Of a DNA stretch of 64,000 bases, positions 26,921 through 34,081 are shown in pieces. The notes under the pieces were generated by a model. That model worked only from the letters and a program-made list of their open reading frames with translations, ran no database searches and was not told the origin of the DNA. Both the position numbers and the translations under genes were made by a program. This stretch comes from Dyadobacter pollutisoli. GTDB taxonomy: Bacteria > Bacteroidota > Bacteroidia > Cytophagales > Spirosomataceae. The DNA is taken from the NCBI RefSeq assembly GCF_026625565.1, contig NZ_CP112998.1, positions 64,501 through 128,500 on the forward strand. The letters are read 5' to 3'. Numbering within the stretch: the first letter of the stretch is position 1; every line of letters starts with the position of its first letter.

Positions 26921-27762
26921 TCGGAAAAGCAGGCTTGGGCAGCTACGCGAAAGGGATTTTGCAGTACTGCTATTATGACAAGACCCAGCCGCTCACCGCT
27001 GGCGAGAAGATCCCGGCGGAAAATATCAGAGGGGAGCTGGTTTACATTCAGAACCTTGCCATCAAAACTGGGGAGGATGGAACCCTGGACCTGGACTACT
27101 TGGCCAGGCAGTATACCGACAACCACGCCAAAAACAGGAAGCTTACCAAATACATCTGGCATCAGTCCTTTAGCTTTTCGCCTGGTGAAAAGCCTGGTAA
27201 TGATAAGATCAGACAGATAGTCGCCGAATTTGCCAAGGAGTTTGGCTTTGAGAACAACCAGATGGTAGTCTTTAAGCACGAAGATTCGGCCAATTTACAC
27301 TTTCATATCATCGCCAATCGGATCAATCATAACGGAAAGAACACCGCGGACCACTTTAAAAACTACGCGCGCACCGGTAAGTTCGCTCGCAGAATGGAAA
27401 ATGAGCTTGATTTGACGCAAACGCGCGATATGCGGATCAACCGGGCACAGGGTCAGAAAATTCCTTTACAGGACAAAGCGCATGCCAAGCTAAGAGCACT
27501 CATAGACCGTTTAAAGCCACAAGTATCTTCGGTCCAGGATCTGAAAGAGCGTTTGTTAAAGGAGGGCTACAAAACCTATGTAGGACGGGGGATCGCATTT
27601 TTTCATATACAGTCAAAAATGAAGGTGAAGGGCTCTGATATCGGAAGGGATTATTCGCTGGCTTCGCTGGAAAACTGGATGAGTCAGACTGGGGAGACGG
27701 GCCAGAATCCAAAGCTTAAAAAGAGAAGGAGAAAAAGAAAAGATATCGGGCTGCATTTGTAA
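26917..27762 (+). CDS. Relaxase (MobA/VirD2-like, HUH type)
   Basis: The 281-residue relaxase has the N-terminal nucleophile region (SYAKGILQYCYYDK, with several Tyr at 10-20) and the HUH motif in FKHEDSANLHFHIIANRIN (H121, H128, H130). Relaxases of this type nick oriT and lead the strand to a conjugation pore supplied by another element. No coupling protein or pore genes are present here, so the element is mobilizable, not self-transmissible. The C terminus is very basic (KKRRRKRK). Translation is coupled to mobC. Confidence 0.9.
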   Translation: MIGKAGLGSYAKGILQYCYYDKTQPLTAGEKIPAENIRGELVYIQNLAIKTGEDGTLDLDYLARQYTDNHAKNRKLTKYIWHQSFSFSPGEKPGNDKIRQIVAEFAKEFGFENNQMVVFKHEDSANLHFHIIANRINHNGKNTADHFKNYARTGKFARRMENELDLTQTRDMRINRAQGQKIPLQDKAHAKLRALIDRLKPQVSSVQDLKERLLKEGYKTYVGRGIAFFHIQSKMKVKGSDIGRDYSLASLENWMSQTGETGQNPKLKKRRRKRKDIGLHL

Positions 27763-27969
27763 TCAGCTTGCTAGATCCAGTAGCTTCCCTTATTCAGCTC
27801 CCAATATGCCATTTTAGTGTGAAAAGTATTGTTAAATCTCCATTCTTGAATGTGATACGATTATCAAACCGTGTGACCTGGCTAGTGAACCGTCGTTTCA
27901 AAGCATTGGTATACCTGAGAACCGCCTGGCAGAAAGTAAGCCTCGGTCAATGACTAATCGATTGATTAT
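27763..27969. other. Spacer between relaxase gene and guide-RNA terminator
   Basis: No gene is supported here. A short plus-strand frame at 27768-27953 has no family resemblance. The relaxase transcript and the guide-RNA transcript converge on this stretch. Confidence 0.5.
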
Positions 27970-28006
27970 AAATAAAAATGCAGGTAACCCAAAACCGGTT
28001 ACCTGC
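27970..28006 (-). terminator. Rho-independent terminator behind the guide RNA
   Basis: On the minus strand a perfect 10-bp stem GCAGGTAACC/GGTTACCTGC (28006-27997 and 27989-27980) with a 7-nt loop is followed by ATTTTTATTT. The U-tract follows only on the minus strand, so the terminator serves transcripts coming from the dCas12f gene and its guide RNA. It sits about 30 nt past the putative guide. Confidence 0.8.
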
Positions 28007-28034
28007 TTCATTTCGGGTCACATTTGCTTATTTA

Positions 28035-28131
28035 TTTTTAATTAAGCTAACCCAGTTGTATGCGCGTTCGGCACTTAATGAAACTACTTGTGGTTTCATC
28101 CTGCGGCTGTACAAGCAGCCTCTGTAAAATT
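28035..28131 (-). ncRNA. Putative Cas12f-type guide RNA: scaffold plus 20-nt guide
   Basis: Directly downstream of the dCas12f stop, the minus strand carries the hairpin GGCTG-CTTGTA-CAGCC (about 28122-28107), close to the GGCUGCUUG...CAGCC stem of known Cas12f tracrRNAs as I recall them. A second hairpin, ATGAAAC...GTTTCAT, lies at about 28098-28077. The scaffold ends GCGCATACAAC (28065-28055), resembling the AUGCAAC end of Cas12f repeats. The putative guide follows at 28054-28035 (TGGGTTAGCTTAATTAAAAA). The 5' end may extend into the protein gene. Scaffold and guide limits are inferred by analogy. Confidence 0.7.
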
Positions 28132-29223
28132 TCATTCAATCAGCACCGCGATCCCCGCCTTTTCGGCTTTGCGTTCAATTTTTTGTTTAAGGCCGTAGTA
28201 TCCCCAGTTCCGGAAGAGAAAGGCATCTTCTTTGGCCTGCTGCTCTTTCTGGGCCTGATCTACCAGTAACAAGGTCGCCGCTTTATTTTTCAGGCATATA
28301 TCAATCAACCGCTTGCTGTATACGTGCTGCTTGTGAGATACATAGCGTTTCTCGGATTGCATCAAATTTTCGATGGTTGATTTTCTGAGCTGTTTGCGGC
28401 TGTTTTGGTTCATAAAAGTCATCGCCTTCCTTTTGCGCCGGATAGCCGCCTGAATGGCAAGCCGCTTGTATAGATACTCGTCCTTGCTCCCAATTGTGTA
28501 GCGTTTGTTGCCAACCGAGACCATTACCGGATAATCCAGCGACAAGCTCGCCTCTGCGATGATGTCCTGGTCAAGCTCCTGGAAATCAAACTCGGTCTGA
28601 AAGACGGCCAGCATAAAAATCTTGCCTTTATCGAGCACCAGCGAGCTGGCGCAAAGTTTGACCTGCCCACTGATCAGGCTTTCAAGCATCTCCCGCTTGT
28701 CATGGCCTGTTTTTCCCAGGTACGTCCTGAATGGAATATCAAAGAGTGTGAAACGAAATACTTTACCATCCCGGCTACTGGTCAGTTTTTTAACGTCTGT
28801 TCCTTTGAAAGGGACCGGGATTTCTCTTCTGAAATTTGGCAAGGCGCTCTCACCGGCGGCAAGCGGCTTGCTGATCTTATTAAAACTAGCTACCAGGTTG
28901 GCGTTTAGAGCGCTCATGATGTGCATAGGAATACTGCCCTTATAGTTTTGTGCAAGTACCTGATAGCTGGTATTCATCCTGGATGTGGATAGGATCCCAT
29001 GCTCATCCTTTTTGATATCGGAAAGTTTAACTCTTACACCTTCGGTCAAGTAGAGCATTTCCCGTAGCTGCTGCTGGACATAATGATGGGTATAGATCTG
29101 GTTGGCAGCTTTAAAACAGATGTAACGCCATTGGTAAAGGGTATCTAAGATTTTATTCTTTTGATCAATGTCGTCGGCATCGATCAGAAGACGGATCTTT
29201 CGCGTAGTGAAAAGCTTTTCCAT
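28132..29223 (-). CDS. Nuclease-dead Cas12f-like protein (dCas12f), RuvC degenerate and truncated
   Basis: The 363-residue protein shows the Cas12f/TnpB RuvC layout near its end. LFRNWGYYGLKQKIERKAEK, then AGIAVLIE (336-363), closely fits the segment before the third RuvC motif of Cas12f. The RuvC-I block (EASLSLDYPVMVSVG, 224-238) has Ser228 where the catalytic Asp should be. The RuvC-II block (ATLLLVDQAQ) has Val321 in place of Glu. The chain ends before the zinc ribbon and third catalytic Asp, so no DNA cutting is expected. The N-terminal 220 residues would bind guide RNA and DNA. It starts 3 bp after a sigma-factor gene and is followed by a Cas12f-like guide RNA, pointing to RNA-guided transcription. 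A TldR-like repressor role is the main alternative. Confidence 0.82.
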   Translation of the reverse strand: MEKLFTTRKIRLLIDADDIDQKNKILDTLYQWRYICFKAANQIYTHHYVQQQLREMLYLTEGVRVKLSDIKKDEHGILSTSRMNTSYQVLAQNYKGSIPMHIMSALNANLVASFNKISKPLAAGESALPNFRREIPVPFKGTDVKKLTSSRDGKVFRFTLFDIPFRTYLGKTGHDKREMLESLISGQVKLCASSLVLDKGKIFMLAVFQTEFDFQELDQDIIAEASLSLDYPVMVSVGNKRYTIGSKDEYLYKRLAIQAAIRRKRKAMTFMNQNSRKQLRKSTIENLMQSEKRYVSHKQHVYSKRLIDICLKNKAATLLLVDQAQKEQQAKEDAFLFRNWGYYGLKQKIERKAEKAGIAVLIE

Positions 29224-29226
29224 GAT

Positions 29227-30018
29227 CTACCTACCGTTTTGCTTCCAGTGATTTTTAACCAGTTGGTATGCTTTGATATAGTGCTGTTGCACCTGGGTTT
29301 GCGGGGAGCCTAATATTGACGCTATGTCAGCGAAGGACTTTTTCTGCTCTTGTCGTAACTGAAAGACGGCTGCCTGCTCACTGCTTAGGATATGATCATA
29401 AGGATTGGATTGCTTTGCTTGTTTCACAGGAACGGCTGAGCGTGGCGCTACAATCTTTTTTAGCTCTTCCATGCTTTTCTGGATTTCGCTCGTAACGTGC
29501 GACGTACTTGATCCTATCCGCTTAGCTACTTCCCTCGGGCTATATCCTTCTTGGAAATGAAGGCTGGCAATCAGCTGGCGCTGTCTGGGTAGATAGGAAA
29601 TAGCTTTCGAAATTTCATCCCATCTTTTTCCTTCGCCGTGATCGACAAAATAACTTTCCACATCGGGCTTTTCGCCAAGGAGTGGTTCCAAGTGGTCTAT
29701 TTCGATCATTCTTCGGTATACCTGGTATACTGGCTTTTGAACTTGTTTCAAAACCTGCCAGCGTAGATTCAGACGGATAAACCGGTAAGCATGAGAAAGG
29801 CTTTCGATTTTATCGCGGTGTCCCCACACTTTCAGATAGCATTCCTGTAGGATGCAGCTCACCAGGAATTCATCATTGACAAGGCCTGTGCCAAGGTAAA
29901 GTAAACTATCATAAGTCCGCTTGTAGAAGTAAGTAAGTGCCCGCTCATCGCCGCTACGGAAAAGCAGCAGGTTTTGGTTGTTACACACGGACGGACGAGA
30001 GAGTTCACTTAATGCCAT
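29227..30018 (-). CDS. ECF-type RNA polymerase sigma factor linked to dCas12f
   Basis: The 263-residue protein has a sigma region 2 (residues about 15-95: LLLFRSGDERALTYFYKRTY, then CILQECYLKVWGHRDKIE) and a region 4 HTH (about 135-188: LPRQRQLIASLHFQEGYSPR, then EVAKRIGSSTSHVTSEI). Unusually, a second sigma4-like HTH follows at about 208-258 (LSSEQAAVFQLRQEQKKSFA, then DIASILGSPQTQVQQHYIKA). ATG 30018 is chosen over an in-frame TTG at 30039. The gene ends 3 bp before dCas12f, so both are made together. No anti-sigma gene is present. The inferred role is to join core RNA polymerase and be placed at guide-selected sites by dCas12f. Confidence 0.85.
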   Translation of the reverse strand: MALSELSRPSVCNNQNLLLFRSGDERALTYFYKRTYDSLLYLGTGLVNDEFLVSCILQECYLKVWGHRDKIESLSHAYRFIRLNLRWQVLKQVQKPVYQVYRRMIEIDHLEPLLGEKPDVESYFVDHGEGKRWDEISKAISYLPRQRQLIASLHFQEGYSPREVAKRIGSSTSHVTSEIQKSMEELKKIVAPRSAVPVKQAKQSNPYDHILSSEQAAVFQLRQEQKKSFADIASILGSPQTQVQQHYIKAYQLVKNHWKQNGR

Positions 30019-30028
30019 GATTAAACTT

Positions 30029-30086
30029 TTATAACCCAACAGTTACAAATATATGAAAAATCATTTAAAAGGTGAGTTATAACCCA
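30029..30086. promoter_or_regulatory. Divergent promoter region: TTATAACCCA direct repeat and -7 motif
   Basis: TTATAACCCA occurs twice, 30029-30038 and 30077-30086, 48 bp apart, between the divergent sigma and XRE genes. On the minus strand TATATTTG (30053-30046) fits the Bacteroidota -7 motif TAnnTTTG and would start RNA near 30040, 22 bp before the sigma ATG. The repeat brackets this promoter and could be an operator for the XRE protein. Confidence 0.45.
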
Positions 30087-30133
30087 CTTTATTTTTTCGT
30101 AAATGCTGCCACCTTTCGCAAAATACATGGCAA

Positions 30134-30370
30134 GTGAAAGATCGCTATTCGAAGGAAATCATCCGATTTGGGGAACGCGTCAGAGAAATTCGGCTTTATC
30201 GCAATATGATACAGCTTGATTTGGGCGAAGCTATCGGTATGGAGAGAAGCGAAATCAGCAAAATTGAAAACGGAAAGAAAAATGTCGAATTCAACACAAT
30301 GGTGCGCTTGGCAGAAGCGCTCACAGTCGAGCTAAGTGATTTTTTTAGCCCCGTCTTCAAACCTTTGTAA
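30134..30370 (+). CDS. XRE-family HTH regulator
   Basis: The 78-residue protein is a single HTH_3 domain (FGERVREIRLYRNMIQLDLG, then EAIGMERSEISKIENGKKNV and a closing helix). It starts with GTG at 30134; the nearby ATG at 30127 is out of frame. It is transcribed away from the sigma/dCas12f operon and could control it through the TTATAACCCA repeats. A HipB-like antitoxin is the other reading, since a broken HipA-like gene lies 340 bp downstream. Confidence 0.85.
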   Translation: MKDRYSKEIIRFGERVREIRLYRNMIQLDLGEAIGMERSEISKIENGKKNVEFNTMVRLAEALTVELSDFFSPVFKPL

Positions 30371-30711
30371 TGTCATTCGACATCTGAAAGGTTGCCAGTC
30401 AACACAAATTGAAACAAGCTTGAAGATAACCTGTCTCCGCTCATTTTGCCATATTCTAGTCACCTCCATTCATTCTCCTCCATCTGCTCAATTCCCTCAC
30501 CCGAGTTTCCATATCTAACTATAGAATCTCTATGAGCAGCTAATCTAACTGAACGTGTTCAGCGCAAACGAAAGCTTCAAAGCAAAAAATGACGGTTGCC
30601 AGCCTGCACTCAGTCAACCGGCTCTTTAGCTGACCACTCGGTAGCCGGTCGCACCTTAAACCGCCAGATGAACTTGCAACCAGGGCGATATGCCCGTCAC
30701 TTTTTCTTCGA
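30371..30711. other. Intergenic, no gene seen
   Basis: The 340 bp between the XRE gene and the HipA remnant show no open frame with family resemblance. They may contain the decayed 5' half of the hipA gene. Confidence 0.4.
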
Positions 30712-31124
30712 TTGATAGGCAGCGATTGTCCTGACTACAAAGCCACACTGGAACACTACAAGTACTTGGGTAACTACTTGGAGGTCTTTAACATAATTAA
30801 AAAATATCTTCCAATCTATCGATTAGAATCGCCTAGACTTTTTAAGCTGATCGTGTTCAATTATCTATTCTCAAATGGAGATGCCCATTTAAAAAAATTT
30901 CGATAATCGAACCGGCATGGGCGATTATCGGCCGTCTTCATGTAAATGATTCCGATTTCGCGCTGGAAGATGGCCTACTACCACCTCAACTATCAAAAGG
31001 GAATGTTGCCAGACGATTCCATACACTTGGCGAGGAAGCAGGCTTAAACATAAAATTAATGACATCCATCTTCGACACCATGCTTTCAAATTCGGAAAAG
31101 GTCGAACGCTTGCTTTATATCTAA
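30712..31124 (+). pseudogene. HipA-like kinase, C-terminal remnant with frameshift
   Basis: The first piece reads LFKLIVFNYLFSNGDAHLKK, the HipA kinase core with the N-G-D-A-H-L-K catalytic loop. It stops at 30906 through a frameshift. After a short damaged stretch (GMGDYR near 30915-30930) the frame from 30933 to 31124 gives a HipA-like C terminus (RLHVNDSDFALEDG to LSNSEKVERLLYI). The usual segment between GDYR and RLHVND (about 8 residues) is deleted. The gene is dead. Confidence 0.75.
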
Positions 31125-31751
31125 TTCTTGAATGATCGTTCTAAAATAAATTACCTTCGGGGCATACCAGACCAGGCTGAGGAGGCTTGGCAAGGTTTGA
31201 AATAGCTGGCTGTTTCTAGCATGCTGTTTCTAGCATGCCCTACCCAATCCTTAAATATTAAACCAAGATTTCAAACTTCCAGTCCCTAATAATTAATAAG
31301 TTAGACGGTGTCTATCTATAGGAATTCTGGGTCTTCCGTGGATCATGGAAAGAGCTTCTAGAAGGTAGAGATCTTACCGATATTCAATCCGTTAAGGTAA
31401 TCGTTCAAATCCCTCGCTGTGCATAACCAATATCACATGAGGCGGAGGCTCAACTATCTCACGAGTTTCCTTGCATGCTAAAATACTTAATTTTCAGTAT
31501 TGTGGCAAGGATAAGGACTAGGTAATTTTGACATGATCAATAGTCATGCAACCAATAGGGATTCTTTTCCTAGATTTCATCAGAAACGTGGCCCATTGTA
31601 AAGAATGGTGTTCCGAATTATATAAAATCGTTGATTGCTTTCGGTTCGCTGATATACTCGGTATTGGCCGAGTAATTGAAAACCATCCAAAGCAGGCTTA
31701 GCGCATGAAAAATATTTGTACAAAATATTGAAAGACAAATTTTAGAATATC
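31125..31751. other. Gene-free stretch with a tandem 14-mer and an att-like fragment
   Basis: No gene is supported. GCTGTTTCTAGCAT occurs twice in tandem at 31209-31236. AATCGTTCAAATCCCTC at 31399-31415 resembles the T-arm and 3' half of a tRNA and recurs with one change at 46428-46444. Confidence 0.45.
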
Positions 31752-33038
31752 ATGTTTGATAGCGAGGTTTTAGACGTAGTGATAGGTTTGGTATTTATTT
31801 ATCTACTATATAGTCTACTTGGAACAATTTTGCAGGAAATTATAGCCACTTCAATTTTGGGACTCAGGGGACGTGTTCTTAAGCAAATTATCGGCCAAAT
31901 GCTTGACGACGGTAGCGGCAAAAAAGAGTTCACAAAAGTCTTTTATAGTCATCCCGGTATTAAGTATTTGACAGAGAATATTTTGTTTGGAAAGAGGCCA
32001 ACATATATTAGTAAGGAAACCTTTTCCAAAGTACTTATTGATTTACTAAGAGGAGATGCGGTAAAGGCAGGAGAATCGTTTAGGCCTACCATCGAGCAAA
32101 CCTTGAAGGACGGAAAAATAACTTGGACTGCTACTATATCACAAAACAATATAAATACTAAGTGGGGACTTAAAAATAAAGTAGACGAAATATTCCAATT
32201 TTTGGTTGGGCATAATAAAAAGACTGTAGGCGCTGAAGAAGAAGAAGAAGTATTTCGGCTAATAAGGCGGATATTAGCCGACCCAAAATCTGATAAAAAA
32301 GAATTTATAAAAGAACTGGACGACAAATATGATCATCTAATAGATTTGCTGAACAAATCAAAACCAGATTCCACCGAAAAAAACCTAAATCAAGCTGGTA
32401 CTTCCAATTGTGAAACAGGACACCGTGGTAATATAATTCCAGAAGAAACAGCAAAATATCTAAATTCTATATGGGTCGATGCGCAAGGTGATGTAACCAA
32501 GTTTCGAGAATATTTGGAGATTTGGTATGTTGAAATGATGGAGAAGTGTACTGGACTGTACAAAAAATGGAACCAATTTATGCTTCTAGTAATCGGTTTG
32601 TTCATAGCTATTTTCTTCAATATTGATACTATAACAATTGCCACCAAATTACAGAATAGTCCCGCTTTAAGAGCAAAAATTATATCTCAGATTAATGATT
32701 TTAATGTGGCCAAAGAACGAGTGTCTGGTTCTGCAAAAGTCAAAATAGAATCAACCATCGACAAGATTGCGACAGAGGAACTTGGAACAGACATACCAAG
32801 AATAAACCATGTTTTGGGGCTTGGATGGGAAACATCCAAGTTCTGGGAAGAATTCTGTAAATGCGATCCGATTCGATTTCTGGGATGGATCTTAACAGCA
32901 TTAGCTATTTCCTTTGGTGCTCCATTCTGGTTTGATTTACTTAACAAGCTAATGAAATTTAGAGGTGCTATCGCTCCAAAGGATGACAGCTCAGACCCAG
33001 AAAAAAAAAAGATAAAAACAATTAAGACGGTTGGATAA
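31752..33038 (+). CDS. Membrane protein of unknown function
   Basis: The 428-residue protein has an N-terminal helix (VLDVVIGLVFIYLLYSLLGT, residues 6-25), a long charged cytoplasmic part and two further helices (FMLLVIGLFIAIFFNIDTIT near 280; FLGWILTALAISFGAPFWFD near 385). The start FDSEVLDVVIGLVFIYLLYS followed by EIIATSILGLRGR is a pattern I have seen in unnamed bacterial membrane proteins. No catalytic motif is seen. It overlaps the S8 peptidase gene by one base, so the two probably work together. Confidence 0.7.
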   Translation: MFDSEVLDVVIGLVFIYLLYSLLGTILQEIIATSILGLRGRVLKQIIGQMLDDGSGKKEFTKVFYSHPGIKYLTENILFGKRPTYISKETFSKVLIDLLRGDAVKAGESFRPTIEQTLKDGKITWTATISQNNINTKWGLKNKVDEIFQFLVGHNKKTVGAEEEEEVFRLIRRILADPKSDKKEFIKELDDKYDHLIDLLNKSKPDSTEKNLNQAGTSNCETGHRGNIIPEETAKYLNSIWVDAQGDVTKFREYLEIWYVEMMEKCTGLYKKWNQFMLLVIGLFIAIFFNIDTITIATKLQNSPALRAKIISQINDFNVAKERVSGSAKVKIESTIDKIATEELGTDIPRINHVLGLGWETSKFWEEFCKCDPIRFLGWILTALAISFGAPFWFDLLNKLMKFRGAIAPKDDSSDPEKKKIKTIKTVG

Positions 33039-34081
33039 TGAAAGTAACCGTAAAAGAAAGAAATCTGAATGTTAGAGCAAGTAGACCTCGCCTTGATGCC
33101 CCCACCTATCAATTTTTACCTCCTGGTAGTGAGATTGAAGTGGACGGAAAGCTGTATCAGGGAGATATGTTTGAGGGAATTGATACTTGGCTGAGAGATG
33201 ATGGTGATTGTTATTATTGGAGTGGCGGTGTTTTGCCCAGGATAATAGCACCAATAGAGAGAGCAATCCTTCCAAAAAGTCTAAATAATCTAGTTGAAAG
33301 GATTATTATTCAGAATCAATCTCTCATCAAAGGCAGTGGTGAAAATTTTATCATTGGCATATTGGATAGCGGTATAGATTTTAGGCATAAATCTCTGGAG
33401 AATGCGCTCATAGGTAATGAGGAGAACAATTTGAAAGGCGCGGATCCTTCATTAACAAACCCACACGGAACAAATGTAGCAGGGATTATGGTCGGTAACG
33501 AAGGATTCATTACAGGAATTTCTCCGGGATCACAAATTCGAAGTTTTAAAATTACAGATTCAAATGGAAATATAGAATCAAATGCGCTAAAAACTTCATT
33601 GGATAGTATTGTGAAGGCTGGCAATATAGATATTTTGAATTTTAGTTTTGATTTAAGTAAATCCGAAGTAGTCGGCCTTAGTGAAAACATAAAAAGAATA
33701 ATATCGCAGGGAACAGTAATTATTGCTGCGGGAAATAAAAGTGGTGTAAATGAAAATGTATTGAACCCGCTATCTTTAATTAATGAAATAATTCTAGTTG
33801 GAGCATTCAGCAACTTTTCTAATATCGATGTTATTAGGAAAGTTAACGTATTCTTTTTAAACAGGCAAATTACTACAACAGGTATATTTGATATAGATCC
33901 TATAAGTACTTTGTCAAATTCAAGTGCATATTGTCCGATAATTTGTGGACTTGTTGCTAGATTTTTGTCTACAAATGACATACAAAGATCTAACAGAATA
34001 AGTAGAGTGAAGGATTTTCTTGCCCAAAACTCCTTCGTTATAAGTGATAGTATTGAACCCTTTAAAATGTACAGAGCTTGA
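33038..34081 (+). CDS. S8 subtilisin-like peptidase with N-terminal SH3-like domain
   Basis: The 347-residue protein has an SH3b-like N terminus (NVRASRPRLDAPTYQFLPPG, residues 11-30, to about 70) and an S8 peptidase domain. The triad is visible: D110 (GILDSGID), H143 (PHGTNVAGIM) and S296 (SSAYCPIICG), with the oxyanion N233 (AAGNKSG). No signal peptide is seen, so it may act in the cytoplasm or be exported by another route. It overlaps the membrane-protein gene before it and the secreted-protein gene after it (TGATG), which suggests a protease controlled by or acting on these partners. Confidence 0.85.
   Translation: MKVTVKERNLNVRASRPRLDAPTYQFLPPGSEIEVDGKLYQGDMFEGIDTWLRDDGDCYYWSGGVLPRIIAPIERAILPKSLNNLVERIIIQNQSLIKGSGENFIIGILDSGIDFRHKSLENALIGNEENNLKGADPSLTNPHGTNVAGIMVGNEGFITGISPGSQIRSFKITDSNGNIESNALKTSLDSIVKAGNIDILNFSFDLSKSEVVGLSENIKRIISQGTVIIAAGNKSGVNENVLNPLSLINEIILVGAFSNFSNIDVIRKVNVFFLNRQITTTGIFDIDPISTLSNSSAYCPIICGLVARFLSTNDIQRSNRISRVKDFLAQNSFVISDSIEPFKMYRA

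Noticed and set aside
27768..27953. Plus-strand 61-codon frame after the relaxase gene
   Set aside because: No family resemblance, no clear start context, and it opposes the guide-RNA transcript region.
28035..28131. CRISPR array beside the Cas12f-like gene
   Set aside because: No repeated repeat-spacer units are present; only one scaffold-like copy and no cas1/cas2.
31380..31430. Complete tRNA gene
   Set aside because: Same as the fragment at 46428: no matching 5' half.
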